This document shows positions 19,595-28,662 of a stretch of 64,000 nucleotides of DNA, in pieces. The stretch's first letter is position 1. Each line of letters starts with the position of its first letter. This DNA comes from Povalibacter uvarum (GTDB lineage Bacteria; Pseudomonadota; Gammaproteobacteria; Steroidobacterales; Steroidobacteraceae). The position numbers were made by a program, and so were the translations under genes. The notes under the pieces were generated by a model that was given only the letters and a program-made list of their open reading frames with translations, was not told the DNA's origin and ran no database searches. The stretch lies in assembly GCF_014202975.1 (NCBI RefSeq), contig NZ_JACHHZ010000001.1:62001-126000 (forward strand), given 5' to 3'.

Positions 19595-20248
19595 CTCGGT
19601 GCGGGTGCAAGGATGCTTGCGCCTGAGCATCAGCAGAAGTACGTCATCGACGCACGCGAGCAGCAGTTCACGCACATGCTCGTGTGAGGCACAGAGCCAG
19701 TCTCCCAGTTCCCATTTCTGTGCGAGCGTGAGAGCGCTGTAACGCATTACCCATAGAGCAGCGGCGTGAGCCGCGAGCAGCGAGCCCTCACGGCCGTGAT
19801 CCGCCTCGACGCGGGCGCATCTCAACAAAGCGCGGGCCTGGGCAAAGTAGAACTCCCGGAGACTCGGCGAGAGAGCATGCGTGCCGTGCGATCCATGTTC
19901 GTCGTCTCCAATCGTTGAACGCATCACGTCACCGTGCGTACCGCGCAGTTCCGCGGCGGTCTCACGTACGCGAGCGAGCAGATCCGGGATGCTCAAGGAC
20001 GGTAGTGCGCGCTGATGGTCGAGTTTGCGAACCGTGCGAGCCGAAAGAATGAACAAGCAGCGCCACGGAGTCTGGCGCAAGCAGATGCGCGGCACCCGGA
20101 TCAGGTAAGCGTGAGTTTTCATCGCCAAGTCATCGAGTTCCCCGGGCGTGTGCCAGTGTCGTAGTGCGTAACAAAGAACGCGTCGATGCATCTTCTCCGC
20201 GGCGATCGGCGCATGCGACTCGTCGACTTCCATCGACTTCAAGGGCAT
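19574..20248 (-). CDS. FecI/FecR-like fusion: sigma region 2-like plus DUF4880-like segment
   Basis: The 224-residue product is unusual. Residues 20-80 look like sigma-70 region 2 of ECF factors (HRRVLCYALRHWHTPGELDD, then TPWRCLFILSARTVRKLDHQ). Residues 155-205 resemble the cytoplasmic N-terminal domain of FecR-type anti-sigma proteins (AALWVMRYSALTLAQKWELG, then DWLCASHEHVRELL). No sigma region 4, membrane helix or periplasmic domain is present. GGAGGTGATC, matching the end of 16S rRNA over ten bases, lies before the ATG, so it is well translated. It diverges from a TonB receptor, where FecI/FecR pairs normally sit in lasso-isopeptidase loci. Function is inferred; it could regulate that receptor or be a decayed pair. 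Confidence 0.5.
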   Translation of the reverse strand: MPLKSMEVDESHAPIAAEKMHRRVLCYALRHWHTPGELDDLAMKTHAYLIRVPRICLRQTPWRCLFILSARTVRKLDHQRALPSLSIPDLLARVRETAAELRGTHGDVMRSTIGDDEHGSHGTHALSPSLREFYFAQARALLRCARVEADHGREGSLLAAHAAALWVMRYSALTLAQKWELGDWLCASHEHVRELLLACVDDVLLLMLRRKHPCTRTESSAARC

Positions 20249-20423
20249 CGATCACCTCCCTGGATACTGTGTCCGTCTTCCACGTCGGTCTCGCGAGGGA
20301 AAGTCGGGAGGGAAATATTTGCTACCGACTCCCGGGCGTTCGTCCGACCTAGTGTCCCAGCGAACGTGCATTGCACGACGCACCTGGCGGATCGCCAGGA
20401 ACTACACAACAGGGGGCACGACG

Positions 20424-23045
20424 ATGAGACGATCGATGTTCGTATCAGGTCGATGGTTGTTGCTGACGATGGGGAGCGTGGCGTGCGCGAGCGGCTCATA
20501 CGCCGCCGGGCGCGACATCACGGAGGAACGGATCGAGCTCGAGGAGGTGGTCGTAACGGGAACGCGGTTGCGCAGTTCGACGGAGGCATCCGCGCTGACC
20601 GTGTTCGATCGTGCGCTCATTGAAGAACTGGGTTCAGCCAGTGTGCCCGACCTGCTCCGGTACCTGCCGCAGCAGCCTTTCATGCCCGTCGAAGGTTCTC
20701 GTTTCGGCGGCGCGCAGTTCGTGGAGCTCCGAGGCATCGGCGCCGACATGACGCTCGTGCTGATCAATGGACGACGCGCGGTGACATCAGCACCGCAGAT
20801 TGCTTTCAACGCGTTCGACCTGAACTCGATGCCGATCTCCGCGGTCGAGCGAATCGATGTGCTGGCGGATGGTGCGTCGGCTGTCTACGGTGCGGATGCC
20901 GTCGGCGGTGTCGTCAACATCGTGCTCAAGCGCGCGATCGATGCGCCGGAAGTCGGGTTGCGCTATGGAACGGCGCGCGATGGCGCCGAAGAGTTCCGCG
21001 CATCCCTTGGAGCAGGCTTCTCGACCGAACGCTTTTCCGCTGCGTTGTCACTCGACTGGTTGAATCGCGAGTTCCTGCTGGGCGAGGCGCGCGACAGATA
21101 CCGGAATCAGGACTACAGGCGCTTCGGCAGCGTCGATCAGCGATCGCCGAATGGGAATCCCGGCAACGTCACGTCGCGAACGACCGCGAATCTCCCTGGG
21201 CTGCCATCACGCACCGCGGGCGTGCCCGAAGGCAGTACGGGGGTTGGACTAACGCCGGAGGACTTTCTGGAGACAGCGGGGGTGCGCAATCTCGAAAGCT
21301 TGTCGCGGTATCGCTCGATCATTCCGGAGGTGGAGCGGGGCAGCGCTATCCTCAATGCGACGTACGACGTGGGTCAGTCGCTCTCGCTCTTCGTCGAAGG
21401 CCTCTACACAGATCGAAGCTCGATCTCACAGTCACCGCCTTCCGCGCTCAACGGAACGCTCGTTCCCGCGACAAATCCCTTCAATCCTTTCGGGGTGCCG
21501 GTGAGCTCGAACTTCCTGCTGACGGGCATCGGTCCGCAGCACTCGGTGGTCGAGGCGGATTCGTTGCGGGCCGTTGCCGGTGCACGAGGGCAGGTCGGTT
21601 CGTTCGATTGGGAGCTGTCGTATCTGTATTCGGACGAGACGGGCCGCTCGTGGGTCGAGAACACCGCTTCGCCAGCGGCAGTCGCGGCGGCGCTCGCTGC
21701 GACCAATCCGGCGTTGGCACTGAATCCGTTTCAGGATGGGCCGGGCGGATCGCAAGCGCTTCTGGACTCACTCGTTGCGCAGCCGACAGTGGCCAACTAC
21801 GTGTCGCGTGCGGATTTCGTCAGCGGCTTCATGAGAGGCAACGTGTGGCAACTGCCGGCGGGCCCGCTCGAAGTCGTGCTGGGCGGTGAGTATCGGGAAG
21901 AGTCGGTGGTGTTCGACGGCTCGATCTTCATCGACAACGGTCGCTATGTGTCCGCAGCGTTCGCCGAAGTGAGTGTGCCGCTCGTCGATGCTGCGATGGA
22001 GATTCCAGCCGTGCGTGGACTGTCGATGACGGTCGCCGCCAGACAGGATCGATACAGCGACTTCGGCAGCGACTTCAATCCGCAGTACACATTGGTGTGG
22101 CAGCCAGTGTCGGACTTGAACGTGCGCGTCTCGTACGGCACCAGCTTTAGGCCGCCATCGTTGTTCGATCTCTATTTTCCGCGGACCCCGTTCGACAACA
22201 CGCCCGTCACCGATCCACGTCGCAACAACGAGCCAACGTTCGTGACGGTCATCCACGGCGGAAATCCAGAGCTGGAACCGGTCAGCGCGCAGTCGCTGAC
22301 TGCTGGCGTTACATGGTCACCGTCGTTTCTCGAAGGATTGCGGGTGTCGGCGACCTATTGGCGCATCGAACTGGACGATCGCGTGCAGACCTTTACGGAA
22401 CAGCTCGTGCTCGAGTACGAGTCCCTGTTCCCCGAACGAGTCATGCGCGCAGCACCGACTCCTGCGGATGTCGCCGCCGGATTGCCGGGAGTGGTTGAGG
22501 CCGTCGATTCGTCGCGCCTCAACTTCGGTGCACTGGAAACGGATGGCGTCGATCTCGATCTGCGTTGGTCTATCGGTTCGAGTTGGGGTGAGTGGCTGCC
22601 GCACGTGAGCGCCACGTGGGTAAATCGATACGAAGCAGGACAGGCGCCCGGGACGCCGCCACTCGATCGGGTCGATCTCGCAAGTCAGGACGGATCGATT
22701 CTCAGCTGGCGCGCGGTGGCGGGATTGGGGTGGCAACGCAACGTGTGGGGTGCTGCGCTCACAGCCCGATACATACCGGAGTACGACGATGCGAATGCAA
22801 TCGGCGTACGCAACGGGCGGACCATCGAGGACCAGTTCCTGCTCGATGCCCAGGTCAGTCTCGATTTCCGGCGTATGGAAAGCGCACCCACCTGGCTGCG
22901 AGGCCTGTCGCTGCAAGCCGGCGTGGTCAACCTGTTCGACGAAGAGCCTCCCTTCGCCGAGATCAGCGCAACGCTCGGCTATGACTTGACGCAAGGCGAT
23001 ATGCGCCAGCGTTTCGGCTACATCAATCTGTCGAAGAGGTTCTGA
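20424..23045 (+). CDS. TonB-dependent receptor of the lasso-peptide locus
   Basis: An 873-residue receptor. The signal peptide ends near GSYA-AGRD; the TonB box region is LEEVVVTGTRLR and the plug has ELRGIGADMTLVLINGRR and YGADAVGGVVNIVLK. The barrel closes with FGYINLSKRF. It is joined without a gap to the isopeptidase gene (stop 23043-23045, start 23046). This receptor-isopeptidase pairing is the mark of proteobacterial lasso-peptide loci, where the receptor is thought to take a lasso peptide (possibly carrying a bound metal or ligand) into the periplasm. The start follows AGGGGGC; an earlier start at 20319 would spoil the signal peptide. Confidence 0.88.
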   Translation: MRRSMFVSGRWLLLTMGSVACASGSYAAGRDITEERIELEEVVVTGTRLRSSTEASALTVFDRALIEELGSASVPDLLRYLPQQPFMPVEGSRFGGAQFVELRGIGADMTLVLINGRRAVTSAPQIAFNAFDLNSMPISAVERIDVLADGASAVYGADAVGGVVNIVLKRAIDAPEVGLRYGTARDGAEEFRASLGAGFSTERFSAALSLDWLNREFLLGEARDRYRNQDYRRFGSVDQRSPNGNPGNVTSRTTANLPGLPSRTAGVPEGSTGVGLTPEDFLETAGVRNLESLSRYRSIIPEVERGSAILNATYDVGQSLSLFVEGLYTDRSSISQSPPSALNGTLVPATNPFNPFGVPVSSNFLLTGIGPQHSVVEADSLRAVAGARGQVGSFDWELSYLYSDETGRSWVENTASPAAVAAALAATNPALALNPFQDGPGGSQALLDSLVAQPTVANYVSRADFVSGFMRGNVWQLPAGPLEVVLGGEYREESVVFDGSIFIDNGRYVSAAFAEVSVPLVDAAMEIPAVRGLSMTVAARQDRYSDFGSDFNPQYTLVWQPVSDLNVRVSYGTSFRPPSLFDLYFPRTPFDNTPVTDPRRNNEPTFVTVIHGGNPELEPVSAQSLTAGVTWSPSFLEGLRVSATYWRIELDDRVQTFTEQLVLEYESLFPERVMRAAPTPADVAAGLPGVVEAVDSSRLNFGALETDGVDLDLRWSIGSSWGEWLPHVSATWVNRYEAGQAPGTPPLDRVDLASQDGSILSWRAVAGLGWQRNVWGAALTARYIPEYDDANAIGVRNGRTIEDQFLLDAQVSLDFRRMESAPTWLRGLSLQAGVVNLFDEEPPFAEISATLGYDLTQGDMRQRFGYINLSKRF

Positions 23046-25382
23046 ATGATCAATGCAATGAATCGCCGCCAGTCAGGGGGGCTGGCGGCTCTTGGCTGCC
23101 TTGGATTGTCGCTGGCTGCGGTGACGAATGCGGCCTCGACGGCGGCAGAAGCTGACGCACGTGCGTTGACGCTGACGGACGCGATCGAATCGACGCGTTT
23201 CATGCGAGATCGCAATCGCAATGCTGTGTTCTTTTCGCCGAGCGGCAAGCGTTACGCAGTGGCGCTCGTGCGAGGTGATGTTGCACGCGATGGCGTGTGG
23301 TGGGAGCTGCAAGTGGGTGAGGCTTTGCCGAAGCCGGCGGCGCCTCGTTCCATTGCGCGGCTGTTCACGAGTGGCAAGGGAGCGGGGTACGAGGAGGTCT
23401 ACGGAAGCGATGCGCTGACGTCGGGCAGCAATGTCCCGGTCTGGCTGGATGAACGGCATGTCGCGTTCTTCTGGGAGGATGAACGGGGCGTCCAGCAAGT
23501 CATGAGCGCCGATGTCGAAGAGGGGCGTGTGACGCCGTTGACGCGCCATCCGACGCGTGTCGTGTACTACGGAGCGGCGCCCGACGGGACGATCTTCTAC
23601 ACGGCCGCGATGCCAATAGACCGGACTCGTGCGGAGGCGCGACGACGCGGCAGCTACGTAGTCACAGACTCTGATGCGATCGAGCTGTTGCAGGGAAGTC
23701 TCCGCGGCGGGTGGGACTGGATGTTCAACCAACGGTTCATTGCACGTGGCGCGGAGGCGCCACGCCGTGTCGTGTTCGAGGGTGGCGAGGTTGTGAGCCG
23801 CTATTTGCCAGTCAACAGGACACCGGCCTTTTCGCCTGACGGCAGGTTCACCATCACGCCGCATTCGGTGCTGCCGGAGCGACTGCCCCAGTCCTGGCGC
23901 AGCTACACGCTCCCGCACTTCCAGGATATGTGGAAGGAGCGTGATGAGGATCCCAACGCGTGGTACGGGCGGCAGTTTGAGTCTCTGTTTGTCGTCGACA
24001 TGGAGAAGGCGCATGCGCGACCGCTGTGGGATGTCCCGAATGACCCGTCTGGTCGCACGCGCATCGCATGGTCGCCCAGTGGCGATCGACTGTTGCTGGG
24101 GCCAACGTTCCTGCCAACCGAAGTTGCAGATGATGACGCGCGCAACGCACTGGCGGTGGCGGAAGTGGATGTCGCGACAGGTCGGTACTGGCGTCTTCCG
24201 TTTCCGGCCTCTGAGGCTCGCAACATTCAGACGGTCCGTTGGCTGGATGCGGCGACGGTAGACATCCGCGTTCGTGACGGGCGCCAGTGGACTCTGCGTC
24301 GGGAAGAAGCTGGCTGGGTCAGCCAGTCCGGACCGACCGATCCTTCTATATATATGAGTGCGGAGCAGCGGCCGGTTTATGTCAAGGAGGATCTGAATTC
24401 GCCGCCGAAGCTGGTGAGTCGAGGCAAAGCCGGCAAGGAGGCGGTGCTGCTGGACCCGAACCCGGCGCTCGGATCGCAGATCCGTTTCGCCAAGGTGGAA
24501 TGGATAAAGCAGGTGGGTCCGGACGGTAAAGCGTGGGAGGGCCGTCTCTACTATCCCCTCAATTACCAGCCCGGCCGGCGCTACCCGCTCGTGTTCCAGA
24601 CCTACGTCTACGCCCGGCGCGAGGAATTCTCTCTGTATGGATTCGACGGTTCGCCCTTGGGGCCGGGGATATCCGCCTACATTGCACAGCCGCTCGCAAG
24701 TCGTGACGTATTCGTGCTGCACGGACCGTCACGCGCCGAATCGGTCGATGAAGTGAATGTAGTGGCCGATGCGTTCGAGGCGCAGATCAATCGATTGGTC
24801 GACGAAGGGAAGGTCGATCGCGATCGGGTCGGCATCATCGGATTCAGTGCGACGGGCTGGCTGACCAGCTATGCGCTCGTCCGCGAAAAGTTCCGGTATG
24901 CAGCGGCGATCACCGATGACAACAAGGACGGCAGCTACATGCAGGCTGCCATATCCGGATGGCCCTATAGCCTGGGCGAACACCTGATCGGTGCTCCGCC
25001 CTTCGGCGAGGGATTGAAGCGTTGGCTCGAGCATTCTCCGGCCATGAACACGGAACGCATTCATACGCCTCTCCTGATGACGGTGTCGTCAGCCGCGGTG
25101 GAGTTGGGCGGATGGGAGCTGTTCTCGAGGCTTCGCTTTCAGCGCAAGCCCGTCGAGTATTTCTTCGTAGCCGATCAGCAACATGGCAGCCACCAGCTGC
25201 AAAACCCCGGGCAACTCATATCGTTGCAAGGGCGGGCTCTGGATTGGTGGTGCTACTGGCTGAAGGATGAGCGCGATCCCGATCCGGCCAAAGCCGAGCA
25301 GTACGCGCGCTGGGACATCCTTCGCCAGCAGCACAAAAAGGACTTGCAATCGCTGGATGCCTCTGCCCAAGCATCGCGCTGA
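23046..25382 (+). CDS. lasso-peptide isopeptidase (S9 prolyl-oligopeptidase-like)
   Basis: The 778-residue protein has a signal peptide (to about TNAAS), a beta-propeller-like N-terminal part and a C-terminal alpha/beta hydrolase domain. The nucleophile is Ser601 in IIGFSATGW and the catalytic His is probably His716 in GSHQLQNPGQ, followed by the family-typical LDWWCYWLKDERDPDPAKAE. Known enzymes of this group open the macrolactam of the cognate lasso peptide in the periplasm. The usual acid of the triad is not obvious: the segment before KPVEYFF reads SSAAVELGGWE, with Glu686 as the best candidate. It is translated right after the receptor and ends at a strong terminator, facing the lasso biosynthetic genes. 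Confidence 0.85.
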   Translation: MINAMNRRQSGGLAALGCLGLSLAAVTNAASTAAEADARALTLTDAIESTRFMRDRNRNAVFFSPSGKRYAVALVRGDVARDGVWWELQVGEALPKPAAPRSIARLFTSGKGAGYEEVYGSDALTSGSNVPVWLDERHVAFFWEDERGVQQVMSADVEEGRVTPLTRHPTRVVYYGAAPDGTIFYTAAMPIDRTRAEARRRGSYVVTDSDAIELLQGSLRGGWDWMFNQRFIARGAEAPRRVVFEGGEVVSRYLPVNRTPAFSPDGRFTITPHSVLPERLPQSWRSYTLPHFQDMWKERDEDPNAWYGRQFESLFVVDMEKAHARPLWDVPNDPSGRTRIAWSPSGDRLLLGPTFLPTEVADDDARNALAVAEVDVATGRYWRLPFPASEARNIQTVRWLDAATVDIRVRDGRQWTLRREEAGWVSQSGPTDPSIYMSAEQRPVYVKEDLNSPPKLVSRGKAGKEAVLLDPNPALGSQIRFAKVEWIKQVGPDGKAWEGRLYYPLNYQPGRRYPLVFQTYVYARREEFSLYGFDGSPLGPGISAYIAQPLASRDVFVLHGPSRAESVDEVNVVADAFEAQINRLVDEGKVDRDRVGIIGFSATGWLTSYALVREKFRYAAAITDDNKDGSYMQAAISGWPYSLGEHLIGAPPFGEGLKRWLEHSPAMNTERIHTPLLMTVSSAAVELGGWELFSRLRFQRKPVEYFFVADQQHGSHQLQNPGQLISLQGRALDWWCYWLKDERDPDPAKAEQYARWDILRQQHKKDLQSLDASAQASR

Positions 25383-25386
25383 CGCC

Positions 25387-25445
25387 ACCGCTCGCGGCAG
25401 TCTCCCGGAGCACTGCGAGGCTCACTTGCCGCGAGCGGTCTTTTT
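25387..25445 (+). terminator. intrinsic terminator between isopeptidase and lasso cyclase genes
   Basis: A perfect 13-base stem (ACCGCTCGCGGCA at 25387-25399 and TGCCGCGAGCGGT at 25427-25439) with a 27-base loop is followed by CTTTTT. It starts four bases after the isopeptidase stop and separates the two convergent halves of the lasso locus. Confidence 0.85.
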
Positions 25446-25597
25446 CACGCGATCAGATATCCACAGAAGCTGTGCACAACTTCTGAATAAGACGGGCTTG
25501 ACTTCACTGGAGCGCGGAAGAATTCGGCAGCGACGTTGGATTGATCGAAGTTTGAGCAGTGAGAAAGATATTGCCGCTTCGTTGTTGCGACCGATCT

Positions 25598-27442
25598 TCA
25601 ACGCAGGGATGACGTCGCGGTCCACTTTGACAGCCAAAGCTCCGCGTCGAGGTGACGCAGGATCTCTCCCGTACCGACGGAGCTTCGAGAAGGCGTGTCA
25701 GACAGCGTAGCTTCGAGGGCGGCACGATCGAGGAGGCCCTCGCGAACTAGTACACCGTCTAGCAAGCGCTCGCGCACGTAGGCGCGATTGCCGCGAATCA
25801 GTTCCTCAGCGTAGTCGGGCGCCCTGTCTTTCCATTGCCGCTCGAGATTCTCTCGGGGCAAATGCGCTTCGAATGCGCGCCGCGCGAGCCCGCGATCACG
25901 GCCGCCATCGAAATGCACATACAGCGGAATGCGCAGGCAAAGTTCGACCACGGGCTGGGAGTAAAGGGGCGAGAGTGTCTCTGCCGCGTGTTCATCCGGG
26001 CCGACGGAGGCGTCATAGAACTGCGGCGAGTAGAGCAGAGAACCCAGGCGGCGGATCAGCGACCACGGAACCCGTGTTTGATGCTCGAACCAGGGGTGCG
26101 GATAGGTCCGCTGCTGCGATTGCATACGTCGAGTTTCAGCGCTCGCGATGGAGTTGGCCGAGGTAAGTCCGGAGCGCTGTTCCGCCATCGTCGATCCCAG
26201 AAGCCAGCGGCGCAGAGACCGGTGGAGCACATGCCACACCGTGAGATTGCGGCAGCGGGCAAGCTGAGCAGCAAGGGCGAAGGTGCGCGGACCGGGGCCG
26301 CGGGCGCTGAAGTAGTCGCTCAGCGTATGCGTCAGGGAATGACTGCCGAGAATGGAATCACCGCCGATGCCAGTGAAGACCGCTGTGCTGCCACGATCCT
26401 GGACAAGTGTCTGGCGGACAGTGCTTCCCTGCAAATGCGCGATCACATAGACAGGCTCGAATGTCTTCTGCAGGGATTCCAATGGTTCGAGTCGTACGCC
26501 GCGTGGGTCGCAGCCAAAGGCCTGATACTCGAGTCCGAGATGATCGGCGACGCGCCGTGCCCAGGGCCGTTCGTCGCTGATCGCTCGCAAGTCGAAGTAG
26601 GTGTACGCGAAAGGACGCTGCCGGGCCGGCAGCGCTGCCAGGCAAGCAGATATCAGTGAGGAATCCAGTCCGCCGGAGAGCTCGACGAGCGGATGTTCGT
26701 GTCCTTGAGCCAGTGCCAACGTGCAACTGCGCAAGGTGCTTTCGAGTATTTGCGCCGCGCCATCCTGTTCGATGCGCTGCTCTGCGGAGCAAAACGTCTG
26801 CGGCCACCAGCGCATCGATGGGACGATCGTCTGACCGATCACGCCTCGCCGAATCTCGAGGCGCATGCCCGGCAGCACGGGCGTCACATCGTGAAACGGA
26901 CTTTCTCGCGGATCGAGGTTGCCCAGGACCCGGGCGCTGAGGTAGGCGCGTCGCAGGGTGAAGGGATGCAACCCGATGAGTTCGCAGTCCGCTACGTGCG
27001 AGAACAGGATCGTCACGTCGCTCTGGCGGCATTGGATGCACGGAAGATCGCCAGTAGGGTCCTTCAGAACGAACGTGCTGCCGGATTCGCGATCATTCAG
27101 GACGGCGACGTAGTTACCCCAGAAGTACGTGAGCAGCAGATCGCCTCGCGTCTGCACCAGTTCGGCGGCGAGCGGTTCGGTCCAATGAGCCCGCGGTGCG
27201 GGTTCCGGGTCTTCGATGGGTAGTCGGCGAAATACGGAGCCGAGGACGACGCCTGCCTCGCCGGGGAGTGCTGCAGCGTGCAGTCTCGAAGGATGTCCGC
27301 CGGCCGACCAGACTTGAAGGCCGTTGCACGCTGCTGCAGCGGACCATTGCTGGTGCGCTGAAAGAACCATTTGTGCGTGCCGCATGAACCTGGATTGCAC
27401 CGGGCTCGATGGTTCGTAGATGAAGGCCAGGTATCGGAACAT
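25598..27442 (-). CDS. lasso-peptide cyclase (asparagine-synthetase-like, C protein)
   Basis: A 614-residue asparagine synthetase-like protein. The PP-loop ELSGGLDSSLIS (residues 254-265) binds ATP for activation of the side-chain carboxylate of the core peptide; GIGGDSILGSHS is a further family motif. The N-terminal glutaminase-like domain begins MFRY and so lacks the catalytic Cys2, as in other lasso cyclases. It should join Gly1 of the core to Asp8, giving the macrolactam. The start lies 12 bases after the stop of the B gene, so both are on one transcript with gene order A-B-C. The usual exporter gene (D) is missing, as is common in loci with an isopeptidase. Confidence 0.88.
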   Translation of the reverse strand: MFRYLAFIYEPSSPVQSRFMRHAQMVLSAHQQWSAAAACNGLQVWSAGGHPSRLHAAALPGEAGVVLGSVFRRLPIEDPEPAPRAHWTEPLAAELVQTRGDLLLTYFWGNYVAVLNDRESGSTFVLKDPTGDLPCIQCRQSDVTILFSHVADCELIGLHPFTLRRAYLSARVLGNLDPRESPFHDVTPVLPGMRLEIRRGVIGQTIVPSMRWWPQTFCSAEQRIEQDGAAQILESTLRSCTLALAQGHEHPLVELSGGLDSSLISACLAALPARQRPFAYTYFDLRAISDERPWARRVADHLGLEYQAFGCDPRGVRLEPLESLQKTFEPVYVIAHLQGSTVRQTLVQDRGSTAVFTGIGGDSILGSHSLTHTLSDYFSARGPGPRTFALAAQLARCRNLTVWHVLHRSLRRWLLGSTMAEQRSGLTSANSIASAETRRMQSQQRTYPHPWFEHQTRVPWSLIRRLGSLLYSPQFYDASVGPDEHAAETLSPLYSQPVVELCLRIPLYVHFDGGRDRGLARRAFEAHLPRENLERQWKDRAPDYAEELIRGNRAYVRERLLDGVLVREGLLDRAALEATLSDTPSRSSVGTGEILRHLDAELWLSKWTATSSLR

Positions 27443-27454
27443 CGCGTCGAGTTC

Positions 27455-28159
27455 CTAGACCACCAGGATGGGCGCGTAGCCGACGACTTCTTCTGGTGTG
27501 GCGTCGAGCGTGTAGGTGCCGAGTTGCACCCAGCTATGAGCCTTCCAAGGATGCGTCTGCACGCCGATTACCCAATGTGCGCGCAGCTGATGCAGCGCGA
27601 GGAATCGGGTGAGGGTGAGCGCGTGCAGCAGGCAACGCTCGCGCGCTGTCATGAGATACGGTCGCAGGCTGCGAAACGCGAGGGCTAGTTCGATAGCGCG
27701 CTCTGTGTCGTTGTTGCCGGTGGACAGGGACGATCGCTGGCGGAGCAACTCGACTGCTGTGGTGTAAAGCGGAAAACGATCGATGTGGCGTTTCGCCCAG
27801 CGCAGTGCCAGCAGATATCGAATCCAGTGCCCAGGTCGTAAGGATGCGGCGACAGCGGGTGCATCGATGCTGAGGGTGGGTTTGGGCAACGACTCTTCAG
27901 GCAGAGGACAGCAAGAAGCGGACGCGGTGAGCAGGCCGCGCTCCATCAATAGCTTCGCAAGGGCGGCCTGCTGCGTGTTCGAAATGCGCTGTGCTTGGAG
28001 CAGCGACTGAAGATGCGGTGCCTGATCCGCGCCTAGGCCAAAGTAACGGTTGCGTTGCAGATCGAGGAAGACGATCCCGGAGCCGGTCGTGCACCAGCGC
28101 ACGTGACCTGGAAGGCCGTACACCAATCCTTCCTCGGACGTTGCAGGTTGCGCGCTCAT
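27455..28159 (-). CDS. lasso-peptide B protein: RRE (PqqD-like) fused to leader peptidase
   Basis: The 234-residue protein combines both B functions. Residues 10-80 form a PqqD-like RiPP recognition element (LVYGLPGHVRWCTTGSGIVF and DLQRNRYFGLG). Residues 110-234 are the transglutaminase-like cysteine protease with Cys176 (ARERCLLHAL), His208 (KAHSWVQLG) and Asp219 (TLDATPEEV). It binds the precursor leader and removes it so that the cyclase can close the ring. A longer TTG-started form (28219) would run through the intergenic hairpin and is unlikely. It lies between precursor and cyclase genes. Confidence 0.88.
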   Translation of the reverse strand: MSAQPATSEEGLVYGLPGHVRWCTTGSGIVFLDLQRNRYFGLGADQAPHLQSLLQAQRISNTQQAALAKLLMERGLLTASASCCPLPEESLPKPTLSIDAPAVAASLRPGHWIRYLLALRWAKRHIDRFPLYTTAVELLRQRSSLSTGNNDTERAIELALAFRSLRPYLMTARERCLLHALTLTRFLALHQLRAHWVIGVQTHPWKAHSWVQLGTYTLDATPEEVVGYAPILVV

Positions 28160-28191
28160 GCAGCGGACAGAGTGGCGAGAATCGCGAGAAG

Positions 28192-28217
28192 GGCGGATGC
28201 GCTTGCGCGCATCCGCC
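28192..28217 (-). promoter_or_regulatory. strong hairpin between lasso precursor and B gene
   Basis: GGCGGATGCGC (28192-28202) and GCGCATCCGCC (28207-28217) are a perfect 11-base stem with a 4-base loop, starting 15 bases after the precursor stop codon on the minus strand. No run of T follows, so it is not a full terminator. It could stabilise the precursor mRNA end or partly stop transcription, giving more precursor than enzyme. Confidence 0.75.
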
Positions 28218-28231
28218 AAAGCATCGAAGGT

Positions 28232-28345
28232 TCAGCCCAGCGGCTCGATGTCGGGCAACTGGAAGCTGTCCCGTTCCGGACCGACCTTGCCCTTGGTCTC
28301 TTCCGTCGCGTCGCCCAGATCGACGAGCATCAGTTCTTCGTTCAT
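28232..28345 (-). CDS. lasso-peptide precursor (A)
   Basis: A 37-residue reading frame directly upstream of the B gene, preceded by AGGAG nine bases before its ATG. Leader: MNEELMLVDLGDATEETK, with the LGDA pattern and a Thr at the penultimate position as in proteobacterial lasso leaders. Predicted core: GKVGPERDSFQLPDIEPLG, starting with Gly; Asp8 is the only acid at positions 7-9, so an 8-residue Gly1-Asp8 ring with an 11-residue tail is expected. Hand-calculated monoisotopic mass of the cyclised core is about 2035.04 Da. No cysteine, so a class II lasso peptide. It is not known whether this exact sequence has been reported. Confidence 0.87.
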   Translation of the reverse strand: MNEELMLVDLGDATEETKGKVGPERDSFQLPDIEPLG

Positions 28346-28662
28346 GACGATTCTCCTGTTGAGTGTGTAAGCGCCATCCGCGGTGGCGAGCCGACCGTGC
28401 TTCGACTCGCGATCAGCGTCAATGCGGAAGCGTTGAGGTTCGCGCGTGCAGACCCGTGCGTGCGGCGTCGCTCGTCAGTCGTGCACGGGGCGAACGCCAC
28501 GTTCGGTCTGATCCGCTGTTGAAATACAACCAGAAAGTCAGTGCCAGACTTGATCGTCGCCCGCGATCTCGCTGGCCAGCTCGGTGCTCGAACCTCCACA
28601 TTCCGGGCTCGCATGCGGTGGTGCCAGTCTTGGGTTGTGGGCATGTGTTCCCGCGCCTGCGC
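28346..28662. other. 317-base non-coding stretch upstream of lasso precursor
   Basis: No supported gene. It must hold the 5' leader of the precursor mRNA and, if the lasso genes are not read from further upstream, their promoter. I see no convincing -35/-10 pair, lux box, REP copy or terminator in it. Confidence 0.5.

Noticed and set aside
20311-20316. GGAAAT before the TonB receptor as an ECF/FecI-type -35
   Set aside because: No fitting -10 at 15-18 bases; a six-base match alone is not evidence.
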